From Hydractinia symbiolongicarpus (taxonomy: Eukaryota > Cnidaria > Hydrozoa > Anthoathecata > Hydractiniidae), in assembly GCF_029227915.1 (NCBI RefSeq), contig NC_079881.1, positions 5,332,001 to 5,396,000 on the forward strand: DNA of 64,000 nucleotides, given 5' to 3'. The position numbers and the translations under genes are program-made. The notes under the pieces are model-generated. The model ran no database searches and was not told where the DNA came from. It saw only the letters and a program-made list of their open reading frames with translations. Positions 13,901-24,522 of the stretch are shown one piece after another. How positions within the stretch are numbered: the stretch's first letter is position 1; every line of letters begins with the position of its first letter.

Positions 13901-15990
13901 ATAATAAGTTAATAATACAACCTTTATCGCAACTGTCTTTAGATTGGGATGAAGTAATACCACAAGAGCTACAGTTAAGATGGAAAAGTTGAAACATTTC
14001 ATGGCATTAATGGTAGATGTTAAAATTCCAAGATGGTTAGGAATTACAAAATTTGACACAAATCTACAGATTCGCCTGTTTTCCGATGCATCAAATACAG
14101 CCTACAGTGCTGTAGCTCACTTAAGGATTCGGCGCAAAGATATAAAACGACGTGCCCTTTCATCATGAGAGAAAGTAGATTAGCGCCTTTGAAGGGTTTA
14201 CTTACGATACCAAAACTCGAACTTTAAGCAGCCATAACCGCTTATTGGTTGAAAACAACCATACTGGAAAGGTTATATGTTAACATTGTCAAAGTTAAGT
14301 TTTGAACAGATTTCGAAATTGTGTCAAAAAACATAAATCGCAGGCGAGATTTCCACCTTTACATACATAGAGTGAATTAAATTAGAATAGCCAAAAGACC
14401 CCTATCAGCGACATCGTCTTCGTCCAAAGTTCAACAATGGAATGTACCTCAACAATTTTTGTACGAACAAGAGAAAACTTGGCCGGTAAATCATGAGAAT
14501 ATACCCAGTGAAACCGACACAGAAACCGATAAAGAAGAAAATACTGTGTTTGCATTAAATCAGGCTTTATCCACAGTTATTATTAAATAGGAGCCTAATT
14601 CATCGTGATAAATATTGTTATGTCACATTACTTGGATAACAAAGCTAAAACGCAAATTTATTAAGTCAAATAACAATAAAGGTAAAATAAAGGAGCATGC
14701 ACAGACAATATCGTATCCTGAAGAACGGATTTTGTTGATCAATAGGCACAGCATATCACCCAAGAGTTCACTATAACCGTTAAGGCCAATCTGTGTAAAT
14801 GATATGCTAAGATGTGTTGGACGGATAGGAAAAAGCAGATGTTGTATTCGGTAAGAAACATCAAATTATACCGTCCCCTAAACATCATCTATCATTTATT
14901 ATAGTCATGCACGCACATGTCACCATCGCACATAGTGGAAGAAATCAAACATCGATTGTACATGAAAAGTTCTGGATTATAAGAGGAAAAGAGTTCGTGC
15001 TAAAATGCCTATCGAAATGTTCACGGTGTATAGCTTTGAGAATGAATCAATGATTGGTTCACCTGAGTTTACATCCAGTGGAATTGACTATTTTGTACCA
15101 ATGTATGTGAAACTAATGTCAAGTAGTAAATCAACACACAATGCACGTGTAAACGTTATGGAGTATTATTCACTTCCCTAACGACTATAACAGTGCATTT
15201 AGAAATACCCGGATATTAACGAACTGACAGCTTCATTCTCGCGCTGATAAGATTCCGATGCTGAAGAGGCAACCCACATGTCCTTTGGAGCGATAATAAA
15301 ACGAATTTTGTTGGAACTGCAAGAGAAATAACGAAAGAACAAAAAAACTTGATCAAATAAAGATTTCTAGCGAATTGTTGAAACATGAAATCGAATGGAA
15401 ATTCAATCCATGCTTGGGAATCACTCGTCAAAGTAACAAGAAGAGCATAAAAAGCAATCATGAAAGACAGGAAAGTCAAAGAAGAAGAAGTCCTCGTAAC
15501 AGTTCGATCAGAAGTGGGATCCATTGCAAACTCTAGACCCCTAACTTCATTAAGCGACGACATCAAAGATTTTAAAACAGCTGTTACACTAGATCACCTT
15601 CTGTTGGGCAGACTGTCAACGAATGCTAATTTTTCTGAAGCAAATGAAAGAGATTTAAACAGTAGAAAAAGATGGAAGCAAGTACATGCTGTGACTGGAA
15701 TGTTTTTAAAAAGATGAATTAAGGAGTATTTACTGACATTAACCATGCGACCAAAGTGGCACACCAATCAGAAAAATAATAATGTTGGAGATTTAGTTGT
15801 ATGTTATGACAAAATGAAAGCAAAAAGCCAGTGGCCGTTGGGCGGAATAACCAAAACAATACCCGGAGATTCAATCCACCCTTAAGGCCATTGATGGGTT
15901 GTGCTTATAGAGTGAAATCTCACGAAGGGTGTTTTACTAGACCAGCTGTTTTGTTAGCTGTTTTGAAAGAAGCAGCACGTTGAGTATGTA
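13900..15990 (+). pseudogene. Decayed BEL/Pao LTR-retrotransposon polyprotein (Pao RT/A17 region, RNase H, integrase)
   Basis: Plus-strand remnants appear in BEL/Pao order but in shifting frames with stops. At 13950-14160: W..FMAL..DVKIPRWLG...IRLFSDASNTAYSAVAHLR, typical of the Pao RT-adjacent/peptidase A17 region. At 14165-14280: SRLAPLKGLLTIPKLEL, the RNase H-like start. At about 14935-15055: RNQT...EKFWIIRGKEFVLKCLSKCSRC, the integrase zinc-binding part. At 15070-15310: GIDYF.PMYVK, a VHLEI remnant and DN-TNFVGTA, the integrase core. At 15395-15600: EWKFNP plus a VRSEVGSIANSRPLT run. At 15670-15850: the C-terminal domain (RWKQVHAVTGMF, NNNVGDLV). No gag and no LTR pair were found. It is an old, inactive copy. 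Confidence 0.85.
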
Positions 15991-16232
15991 ACGGAAAGTG
16001 GATGACACCATTCTTCTATCAAATCCACGTCATGCTAAGTGCGACTACAGATGGTTTCATTCATGTTGAAATTATACTTGTGTTTACATTTTTTCGGGGT
16101 CGACCGGTAAATATTGTTGTTAGTCATCCAGGAGTTAACACTCAGGATTGTAAAATATCATTTCCACCACTTAACATTACATTTCATTATATTCATGCTT
16201 GCCGACGTTTTGAGACACGATATCACGAAGAA

Positions 16233-16385
16233 ACGACGTGGTTGAGCCAACACGACGTAATTAAATCCAGACGACGTGGTCGAGTCAAGACGATCTGATC
16301 AAGTTCGAAACGACGCACTCAAGTTAAAACGATGTAATCGAGTTAAACCACGTGATCAGATCAAGGGTACGTAATCGCGACGTGC
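16233..16385. repeat. Degenerate ~19-bp tandem array (acgacgtggtcgagtcaag-like)
   Basis: About eight units of roughly 19 bp, each starting acgacgt/acgatgt and continuing with a variant of ggtcgagtcaag, follow directly after the BEL remnant and directly before the tRNA-like SINE. Units differ at several positions, so the array is old. The local CpG and GC content is clearly higher than in the surroundings. Confidence 0.7.
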
Positions 16386-16410
16386 GGCGTTCTTACCGAG
16401 AATTATCATC

Positions 16411-16672
16411 TGTGGCGCGTGGCCTTGTGGTTATGGCATTCGCGTCGTAATCACAAGGTCCGTGGTTCGGTCTTACAGCGCGGGCATGTTCACCAAGTGC
16501 CTTTACCACAGCTACGGGTCAACCCATGCCATGTGAGGAAATCGGGTAGGTATCGCCGGTAAATACTTAATGCATACATTCCGAACACAGGACCCACATT
16601 GATAATAGTGTTTCCAACACAGAAGTGGCTATATCCTGTATAAATATTCGGAATAATAATAATAATCGTTCG
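16411..16672 (+). mobile_element. tRNA-derived SINE
   Basis: The head resembles a tRNA gene with both pol III internal promoter boxes: an A-box-like tggccttgtggttatggc (about 16420-16437) and a B-box-like ggttcggtc (16464-16472), the usual 30-odd bp apart. The tRNA fold is imperfect (acceptor stem not paired), so it is not a functional tRNA. A non-tRNA body follows and ends in an (aat)n tail (about 16652-16668), as in many SINEs. No target-site duplication was confirmed. Confidence 0.55.
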
Positions 16673-16969
16673 AATGGAATTCTCCCTGGGGGGAGTGTCT
16701 AGAGTAATGTCACAAAGTCTCAAACCCCGTATGAACAGCGGATTATTATTTTTCACCACGATAGCGCTGGTACTTAGAAAGAAGCTCTAATTTTTTTAAA
16801 GCTTACCTGCTGTCTAGGCAATCGACTGCGCTGTATTAATCTGATGCTATCTGCTTGGAACACGCAGTATACAAGGTGATGACTATCGCCACAAGGGCAA
16901 AACATATATGTCCTCCTTGCGACACATTTTTTTAATCACACTTACGAAATGTCATTGAATAAAAAGCTC

Positions 16970-17075
16970 GTTCCCAGGGCCTTTTGTTTCTTAAATTGAC
17001 GTCAATAAAATTTCGGATCACGTATTCCGACGTTCCGGCGGGGTTGAACGTTTTACTACCCTAGGACGAAATGGA
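16970..17075. mobile_element. Short MITE-like element, CTCGTTCCCAGGGC family, copy 1
   Basis: Starts with gctcgttcccagggcc and ends near accctaggacga, an imperfect inverted counterpart about 100 bp away. Related ends occur near 18478, 18641, 25541 and 31183. Non-coding. Confidence 0.45.
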
Positions 17076-17323
17076 AATAATCCATGCGACGGAGCGCATT
17101 GTGACACAACGTTACACTTTTGGACAATGTGGTGAGGACTGCACAGTCAAATGGTCAAGCCAAGTGCAACAATGGCGCAAATGTTTTCGTCCGGATGAGC
17201 GAGGTTTGATTTTGTGGGAGGAAGGTGAGACAAGAGAATGAGGGCAAACTGGTTATTCTTACTTTGTTAATTAAAAAAAGCTTTTCCTCTTGTCAAAGTG
17301 TAGCTATCGCCTTGTTTTCTTAA

Positions 17324-18344
17324 GCTTGGTTCTCACTGAGCTAACGATGAGCTTACCATAGTTGATAGTGCGCGTGATGCGCTAGGACCTTAGCCCATGG
17401 TGTGAACGTAAAAGTACCTGCTTAGCTCACAGCTGAACTCATCATTAGCTCATCGTTAGCCGATTTTTTTTAAATCAAAATTTTTGATATAGCTATATAT
17501 TTTTTCCAGCTAGCTAGCTGGAAAACTAACAGTTAGATAAGCTCATTTTTTCAGCAATCTTCAAAGGAAGCGGACATAAATTGTGCTCAAAGCGATTTAT
17601 GTTTTTAAAATTAGTTGTATGTTTTGTTGTGTGAAAGGTCATTTTAAAACTAAAATGGCCGACAATATTAAAAAAATGACTTTTGGAGAAGAGGAAGAGT
17701 TGGCGTTCAATGTGAAAATATTTCCCTGCCTTTCTGACCAAAAGTTGTTTCCTTTATCGTTATTTTGGTAATTCCTTTCTTTCCGGGCTACGCTGTCTTC
17801 TTCTTCGAAGTATATAGTAATAAGACTTTTTTTCTATCTATCTTTTTCATTCTTTCTTGCATTATAGATGAGTTGCAGCGTGACGTAGTTGTTTTGATTT
17901 TGCGTCTTAAACAATGGACATGCGTGTGCATACAGGCGAGAAATATTAAGAACAAACTGCAACGATCGAATATATAAATCAAGTTAAAAGAGCAACTTAC
18001 ATTTTGAACTAATTAAAACCTGATCTTCAGAAAGACAGTTAAGAAAAACCAATTCCGGCTTTATTTTGATCGTTTATTTTTTAAATTTATAAATTAAAAG
18101 AACTATATAGTCAGTTTTCTTTGTGTGGTCTTTTTTTATTGCCTGTTAAGATGCGCACACATATACGGAACTTTGTAAACATTCACAACATATCTATATT
18201 TGTCTACAAAAGACCTAACGATGCACTGTAGTGTGAACGTGAAACGAATACATGAGGTACTCGTCGCTCAAAAATTGAAATCGGCTAACATATGCGCTCT
18301 ATGGTTAGCTCATTGTGAGCCCATAGTGAGAACCAAGCTTTAAT
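17324..18344. mobile_element. ~1-kb inverted-repeat (MITE-like) element with AAGCTTGGTTCTCACT ends
   Basis: The left end (about 17324-17339) reads aagcttggttctcact; the right end (about 18326-18341) is its exact reverse complement. Flanks are cTTAA on the left and TTTAA on the right, suggesting a TTAA-type target. Subterminal words gtgtgaacgt and gagctaacgatgagc recur inside, the latter also inverted at about 17448-17460, so the left end alone can fold. Internal ORFs (17526-17771, 17765-17982) show no transposase motif. It is non-autonomous. Confidence 0.65.
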
Positions 18345-18527
18345 TTTTGTGAAACCTACGAAAAATGTCAAAACTTTTAAGGGATTTAGCTACACCTTCA
18401 CCTAGGATGTTTTTGCTTATTATTATGTAGCGTAATAAATTGTAAGTCTAAGTATTGTTTTGTGGTTAATTGCTCTCGTTCCCAACGAAAAACAAGTTAA
18501 AAGTAAAAAAAATTAATTCGATTTTAA

Positions 18528-18940
18528 GGCCACCATCAAAAATATGTTATGTTCGCGTCCTGAAGACCCTGCAAAATGAGTTGGCCGCTTTGCCAGGCAT
18601 ATGTTTTCCTAGGATTTTAAGATCAGAGGAAGTAAATTCGTTCCCAGGGCCAAAAAACAGTATAAAGCCACCAGACATCGTTTTGCAGATCCTTTTCCAC
18701 CGCCCTGTAAACTGTCAGTAGCCACAGGAGTGCCCTAAAAGAATTAAATTTTACGGGAATTAATTTTCATGAGTTTTTGTAAGTTTTGCGAAAATTATCT
18801 CTTGTTAAATTTTTTTTTTTTTGGAAAAATGTCTTGCTAAAAATTTTTTCAGGGTTTTTCCCGACTTGTTGACTCGGGTTTTTATTACCAAAGGTGAGTC
18901 GATCAGAGGGCGCGAACATAGCATATTTTTGATGGCAGCA
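18528..18940. repeat. Inverted repeat, arms ~35 bp
   Basis: ggccaccatcaaaaatatgttatgttcgcg... at about 18530-18565 is matched in reverse complement at about 18906-18940 (gcgcgaacatagcatatttttgatgg), with a spacer near 340 bp. The spacer contains a ttcgttcccagggcc word shared with the MITE family. No coding content. It is probably a foldback or MITE remnant. Confidence 0.55.
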
Positions 18941-20034
18941 GAATAAACTGGGGATAATTTGGCAGAATACATGGAATCAGTCCCCATATTTACTTGCATG
19001 CGCATCTAAGTTATTACGTAATGCCTGATGTGCGCACACATTTGAAGGTAAAACAAACCAAGCGGACATGGAGGAAAACCTTCAAAACAAACAAAATCCA
19101 CAATAAAAACGTGGGAGCAATTTAGGTTTCAACATTTATTCACAATATGTTTTAACTGCATAAACCCTTGTGAATCAAACATTCAGTCTCTTTTCATTAT
19201 TCCAAGGAGTATTGGCTGTTCGTGCATCCTGTAACACAGCAGTTAGTTGATTTCTTTCTTTTCTTCGCTGTGCTAGCCATATTTTTTGCAACACTAAGGT
19301 TTTCGTTACCTCCATTCTTAGGCATGCATCTATTTGGGATAGCATTATGTAATGTTAAATGATGCGCACGCAGGAAAAACATGCACTATGATTGAGTGTA
19401 TTGGGTGAGGATGCTAGGCTGGAGAGAAGATACGGTCTCATACTCATGTACGTGTACCTATATTAATTCACTCTTCTACATTCTCTCCCATTGAGCAAGC
19501 AATTGCAGCCACAGTTGAGAAACCAAGTCAGACATCTTCCTACTTATATGTGACACATTGACTTTTGATTGGCTAACTGGCGCATGCCTATTAGGGGTTT
19601 AGTTCATCAAGATCCATCAGGTTTTTTTATGCAAATTTGGAAATTTGTGAAGTATACCACAATGTGAAGCTTAGGGTCTAAGATTTAATGCTGGAGCCCG
19701 AATGTAGGCTACACACAAAAGGTAAAAAATCGCTATATTTGTTCTGAAATGATGGGAAAATGACACAACAAAGCTATTTAAAAGGCAAACTATGTGAGAT
19801 CAGTAGCGAAAATATTAAATCATTAGTCAATCAACCAGTATAAAAATCCACTTACAGAGAAGAATGGAAAGAAGACACTACAAAGCTTAGAAATAAATTT
19901 CACGGCATTTAATGTGTACACTATATTTATAGAAAGTTACATTATAATCATGGTTGGTAATTCCAAACTTTTTTGTTTCCAAAACTTCGTAGCAATACAA
20001 GATTGCAAAGAATTTTCATAAAAACTACAACAAA
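18941..20034. other. Intergenic stretch before the exchanger gene
   Basis: No gene recognised. Short ORFs on both strands at 18805-19382 have no recognisable domain, and no repeat beyond background was seen. Confidence 0.5.
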
Positions 20035-20161
20035 TTTTATTTTTATTAACATGTTTCGACTTTACCAAAGTCATCTTCAGAATATTATACAGAAGTTAGT
20101 TACATACAATCAATCAATAAAATGACTTTGGTAAAGTCGAAACATGTTAATAAAAATAAAA
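20035..20161. repeat. Perfect 39-bp inverted repeat just upstream of the exchanger ATG
   Basis: 20035-20073 and 20123-20161 are exact reverse complements, with a 49-bp spacer. Each arm contains gactttggtaaagtcgaaac (right arm on plus, left arm on minus). On the minus strand the left arm extends outward into tctgaaga, completing a hammerhead-type core (see the ribozyme entry). The arms lie in the presumed 5' UTR or promoter of the exchanger gene. Confidence 0.85.
20040..20080 (-). ncRNA. Hammerhead-ribozyme-like core (CUGAAGA-stem II-GAAAC)
   Basis: Reading the minus strand there is CTGAAGA, then T, then a stem GACTTT-ggt-AAAGTC, then GAAAC. This is the conserved core CUGANGA-stem II-GAAA of hammerhead ribozymes, in the compact form known from Penelope-like retroelements and animal retrozymes. 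Stem III, the NUH cleavage site and stem I closing are not convincingly seen, so activity is uncertain. The mirrored arm at 20123-20161 lacks the CTGAAGA part. Confidence 0.45.
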
Positions 20162-20232
20162 CGTGCCGTAATTTTTATGAAAAAACTTTTTTTGTAATTT
20201 TTAATTCTCATTTAGGTTACAATATACAAGTC

Positions 20233-23200
20233 ATGAGAAGCTTTTTAAAGACATCAGTCTTGCCATGTTTGTTGTTGTTGGCATGGTCTGCAAACGTTGT
20301 TATTTCAAGCAACAGTACAAGGAAAAGCTCAATACAAACCAAGAATGACAATCTTTTTGGTAATGTTAACAGCAACACAAAGCATGACAGTCGACAAAAT
20401 GGAGACAAGGATATAAATCATAAAACACTTACATTACCACAGAACAACAACCTTAAGAGAGACAAAAAAATTCAGAATGCTGATAATCTTAAATTCAAGC
20501 AAGTTGGTACTATCAGCAAACAAAATACCACCTGCTTCAAACCAACATTAGAAAACTTCCCAAGGGACTTATTTTCCGATAAAGATCGAAAGAATGGCGT
20601 TATAGCATTGCATGTTGCAATATCTATCTATTTGTTTTCAATTTTAGCTATGCTAATACAAGCGTATCTGATGGGTGCCATCAAAACAATGGCAGATAAC
20701 TTCCGAATTGCATCAGACTCTGCTCGAAATACCATAACTGTTGTTGCTTCCCTGTTACCAGAATTTTGTTGTTCATTGATTGGGATTTTTGTATCAAAAG
20801 GAAACATAGGAGCTGCTACTGTGATTGGTTCATGTGCAGCTAACAGTTTGCTAACACTTGGTGTTGTAGGATTACTTATCAGTGAACCCGTCAAATTAAG
20901 TTGGTACCCACTCTGGCGTGACAATATATTTTACATGGTCACTGTGACTATATTGCTTTGGACATCATATGATCATGAGTTGAGATGGCAAGAGTGTTTG
21001 TTTCTTGTTGCAGTTTATTTAGTTTATTTGCTGATTATAAATTTTAATCATAAAGTGGAACGTGGTGTGCGAAGAATTGTGTTAATTTATAGAACAGGTG
21101 ATGATGAGCAAGAGGCAGACCAGGAGTTAGAGAAAACTCCTAGAATAGGTATGTTTGTTGGTTACCATTTTTTATCACCTAAATGCTTATCACTAATGTT
21201 TTTTTGTAAATAACCAATGGTGTTTGTGAATACAGATTACAAATTTTAAGTCAGTGAGTTATGCAGCAGCAGCAACTATGATGTCTTGTTAAAGACTGAT
21301 GATCTTGACTTCTAAACTACATTTGAAGTGTAGCCTTTATTTGGGGATTTTTAATTTTGCTGAGATAAAAAAAATATTTGGCCTTTTAATTCCTAAAATT
21401 TTTGATTATGGACAAACCCTGTTGTATACAAGAAACCGGAGGAGATCTGAAATTCTTTAAATGTAAAATCTTGAGAACGAAAAGAGCTTTTCTAAAAGGT
21501 TTAAAAAATCATGTTAACCAACTTTTAAGCTCTATAATATAAGTCCAACATCATTTTATACATTGGGTTTCTTTTAAATGCAAGAGTAAGTGTGTAAAAA
21601 AGAGTTCACAAATTTAGTAAGTGCTAATTCGGGTAAAGATTGGGCTTTCTGTTCAAACAGTCCAAGAATGGCAATTCCAGTGAAAGTTTTTAATATAGGC
21701 AAATAACAAAAGCATAAATTGGATTATTCGCTCTGTTTAAGTACTATTTCATGAAAACCCAAAATCACACCAAAACCTCATTCACATGAATAATGTAAAT
21801 TTTTATGAAGGTCTTCCAACAAAATTACGTAAAAAAAACTTTCCTAACGTGAGGATTTGTTCATATGTTACATATATATATAGTTTTGTTCAGATGCAAG
21901 TCTCTTACATACCTCGCATAATTTTTTTTTCTTTTTTTTTTCTTTTGATTTATTCAACATAATCAACAAATATTACTGTTGTTGTTGGTGTGTTAAGATG
22001 GAGACCTTTGTCACCTTTGTCTAAGAATAGCAAATGAAACACGTCTTAAAAAGAAATCATAGATTAGAGCTATACAAGATTATGTCTTCTTGCAATTAGG
22101 GACAGTCAGCATTTAATAGGTCTTTTCCTTTAAACTAGGATTTTATAAGAAGAAAATCAGCTTCAAAAACTTTAAGAAAATCCCCAGCCTCAGTCTGCCA
22201 TTCAACATCCAATTTTTGGAGTCCTTGATACATTTACAGTAATCAGTGCTTTATTGTTTTGAAATTAAAAGCTTATAGTGTTTTATGTTTGGTGGACAAA
22301 ACGTGAATTTAATAAGAATGAGACTCCATTGATAAATACTTCCATTGCCTAACTTAAAATTTTCTCGAACTTTTTTAAATCCTACTTGAGGTTCTGCTCA
22401 AGCGGCAGCTACAGTATTTTCAAACATTCTTGGAAATTTTATTCTATAAGATGAAACATTGTTTAAAGTGTCATGTTATGTTATTTAGAGCGGCGGAAAC
22501 TTTTTGAGCGAAGATCATCAAAACCAACTACTTTTGTTGAAGAGACTATACCGGAAGAGAATTCAGACGACATCAACGGTGAGCATCTTGACGATCCATT
22601 GGACATACCACATGATCCTGATACAATCAGTCTGCAAACTGAAGGTAAGAGAAAAAATCTTTAAAAACATTTTTGCCTGCCCAGTTTGTTAACATATCGC
22701 CATTAGCCAGCTTTAACTCTACAATTTGAAACGTCTTTCCAAAGCTTCTTAAACCTCTAAAATCAGGTTTTTTAAATTTCTGTTCTTAAATCTCCTCGGT
22801 TTTAATTTTACAACATGTTGCACGTTTTTATTTTTTTAAATATATAGATATGTTACATTCGTACAGCAATAATCCAATCACATTTAAAGTCTTTTCAACG
22901 CTTCTCAATTTTTTTTATAAAAGCATCATCATCTTATAAAAGGTTAAAAATTCAAATCAAAATTCCTTACATCTCCTCACATTTGTCTCTGTAAAAAGAG
23001 TGGAAACGAGTCCCCATGTAAAGTGCAAATCCTCCCACTCTTGTAGCTAGTGTACATCTCGATAAAAAGGAGACATAGAAAACTAAAGCATGGAAAAATT
23101 AATGCCATGTGCAATGTAATGCCGACTTCCTTAAAATCAGCGTTTTCTCGTTCGTGAATCTTACTAATTACAATAATCTGAGAATTTCAAACTTAACTTT

Positions 23201-24522
23201 CAATTGTATAATTAGTCATCGTTGATAAAATGTTTTGACATTGAACAGGCTTTGCTCACGCGTGCAGCCAACTGCCCTCAAAAGTCATGTAACTTTAATC
23301 TTGTTCTACGAAGTCTTTAATTATTTTCCTAATAGCCAGTCCCATGATGAAATATTTGATCTGAACTTAGTAAGTACATATTAGTAAATACAGAATGTAT
23401 TCATCAGCTGAAGCTAAAAAAAATTTAGTATCAATTTTTTAGTTTTGTCCAACTTACCTTTTTCTGGAAAGAAGTTAAAAATTACTTCTGAAAGTATTTG
23501 CTAGAATTGAAACGAAAACTTGAGTTAACACGATTTTTCCAGGTGTTCCCGATCATTACAACAGTCGTGAAGATCGAATATCTCTTTGTACCGAAGATGG
23601 TTATACATCGGGCGGTGGCTATGGTTACCATTCCGACGGAGGTTATTTGTCAGAACGAGGCTACTTATCGGAAAGGGGCTATCATTCTGAAAAAGGATAC
23701 GGTAGCATTAATTATAATTTCGATGCAAAGGAGGGTTACGCTTCAGAGGGAGACTACCTGTTCTCCACCTCTCCAAGAAGTCATGATTATCACGTGACCA
23801 GGTTTGCACGTCATGCGCAGCGTGTGACGACACGCATGAAGAGAAGATTAGTTCAAGGATCGTTCTTCATGACGCTCAACATGGATCATTACATTGACGG
23901 ACCCTTGTCTCCGTTCATTGTCCCCGAAAGATGGTACATGAAAATCCTATGGGCGTTTAGTATACCGGCTATATGTGTTTTTCATATCACTATACCGGAT
24001 TGTCGAAAACCAACATGGCGGGCGTACTATCCGTTGACTATTTTATCGTGCACCGTATGGGTGGCTTTACTGTCTTATGCCTTGGTTTGGATAGCAGTAG
24101 AGATTGGGTATGTGTGGAAGGTACCAGACTCCGTGATGGGATTTGCTTTTCTTGCCACCGGGTTGTCGTTTTCCGAGATTGTGGCAACGTACTTGCAAAC
24201 GCAGGCCGGACACGGATACAAAGCGGTATATAGCATATACGGTAGCAACGTTTTCAACATCACGATTAACTTGGGGTTAGTTTGGTTAATCAAGAGCGCC
24301 ATTCACAATCCGTACGAGTTGAATAACGGGTCGATTATTTTTGTAAATTTATGTCAGCTGATTATCGTTCTCACGCCGTTGTTGTTGCAGTTCACTAGAT
24401 GGCGTTTAAACAAGATTCTGGCTGTTGTGTATTTATTTTTATACTGTTGCTTTACAACGATTGTTGTTTTATTGGAATACGACATCATTGGAGAATTTAA
24501 TCCCCCGGTTTGTCTCGATTAG
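20233..24522 (+). CDS. NCKX-type (SLC24-like) sodium/calcium exchanger, divergent
   Basis: Exons 20233-21148, 22489-22644 and 23543-24522 join in phase to 683 aa. I chose the ATG at 20233 because it starts a signal peptide (MRSFLKTSVLPCLLLLAWS). The upstream in-frame ATG at 20124 lies inside an inverted repeat. After a polar, N-glycosylatable ectodomain (about 25-135) comes the first Na_Ca_ex domain with alpha-1 repeat VVASLLPEF at 170-178. The family form is AGSSAPEL; the key Glu (177) is kept. A cytosolic loop follows (about 285-430), with four GY-x-S-E/D units (GYLSERGYLSER near 390-405). The second domain carries alpha-2: ATGLSFSEI (family AGTSVPDL; Glu569 in place of Asp) and GSNVFNI (family GSNVFDI; Asn596 in place of Asp). 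The family uses Na+ (and K+) gradients to extrude Ca2+ across the plasma or organelle membrane. The altered residues make ion stoichiometry uncertain. Confidence 0.85.

Noticed and set aside
13900-15990. Intact BEL/Pao element
   Set aside because: Multiple stops and frameshifts, no gag, and no LTR pair seen on either side.
16411-16485. Functional tRNA gene
   Set aside because: A and B boxes are present but the acceptor and anticodon stems do not pair properly, and a SINE-like body follows.
23498-23797. Plus-strand 99-aa ORF overlapping exchanger exon 3
   Set aside because: Wrong frame; the in-phase frame gives the GY-x-S-E loop and alpha-2 domain.
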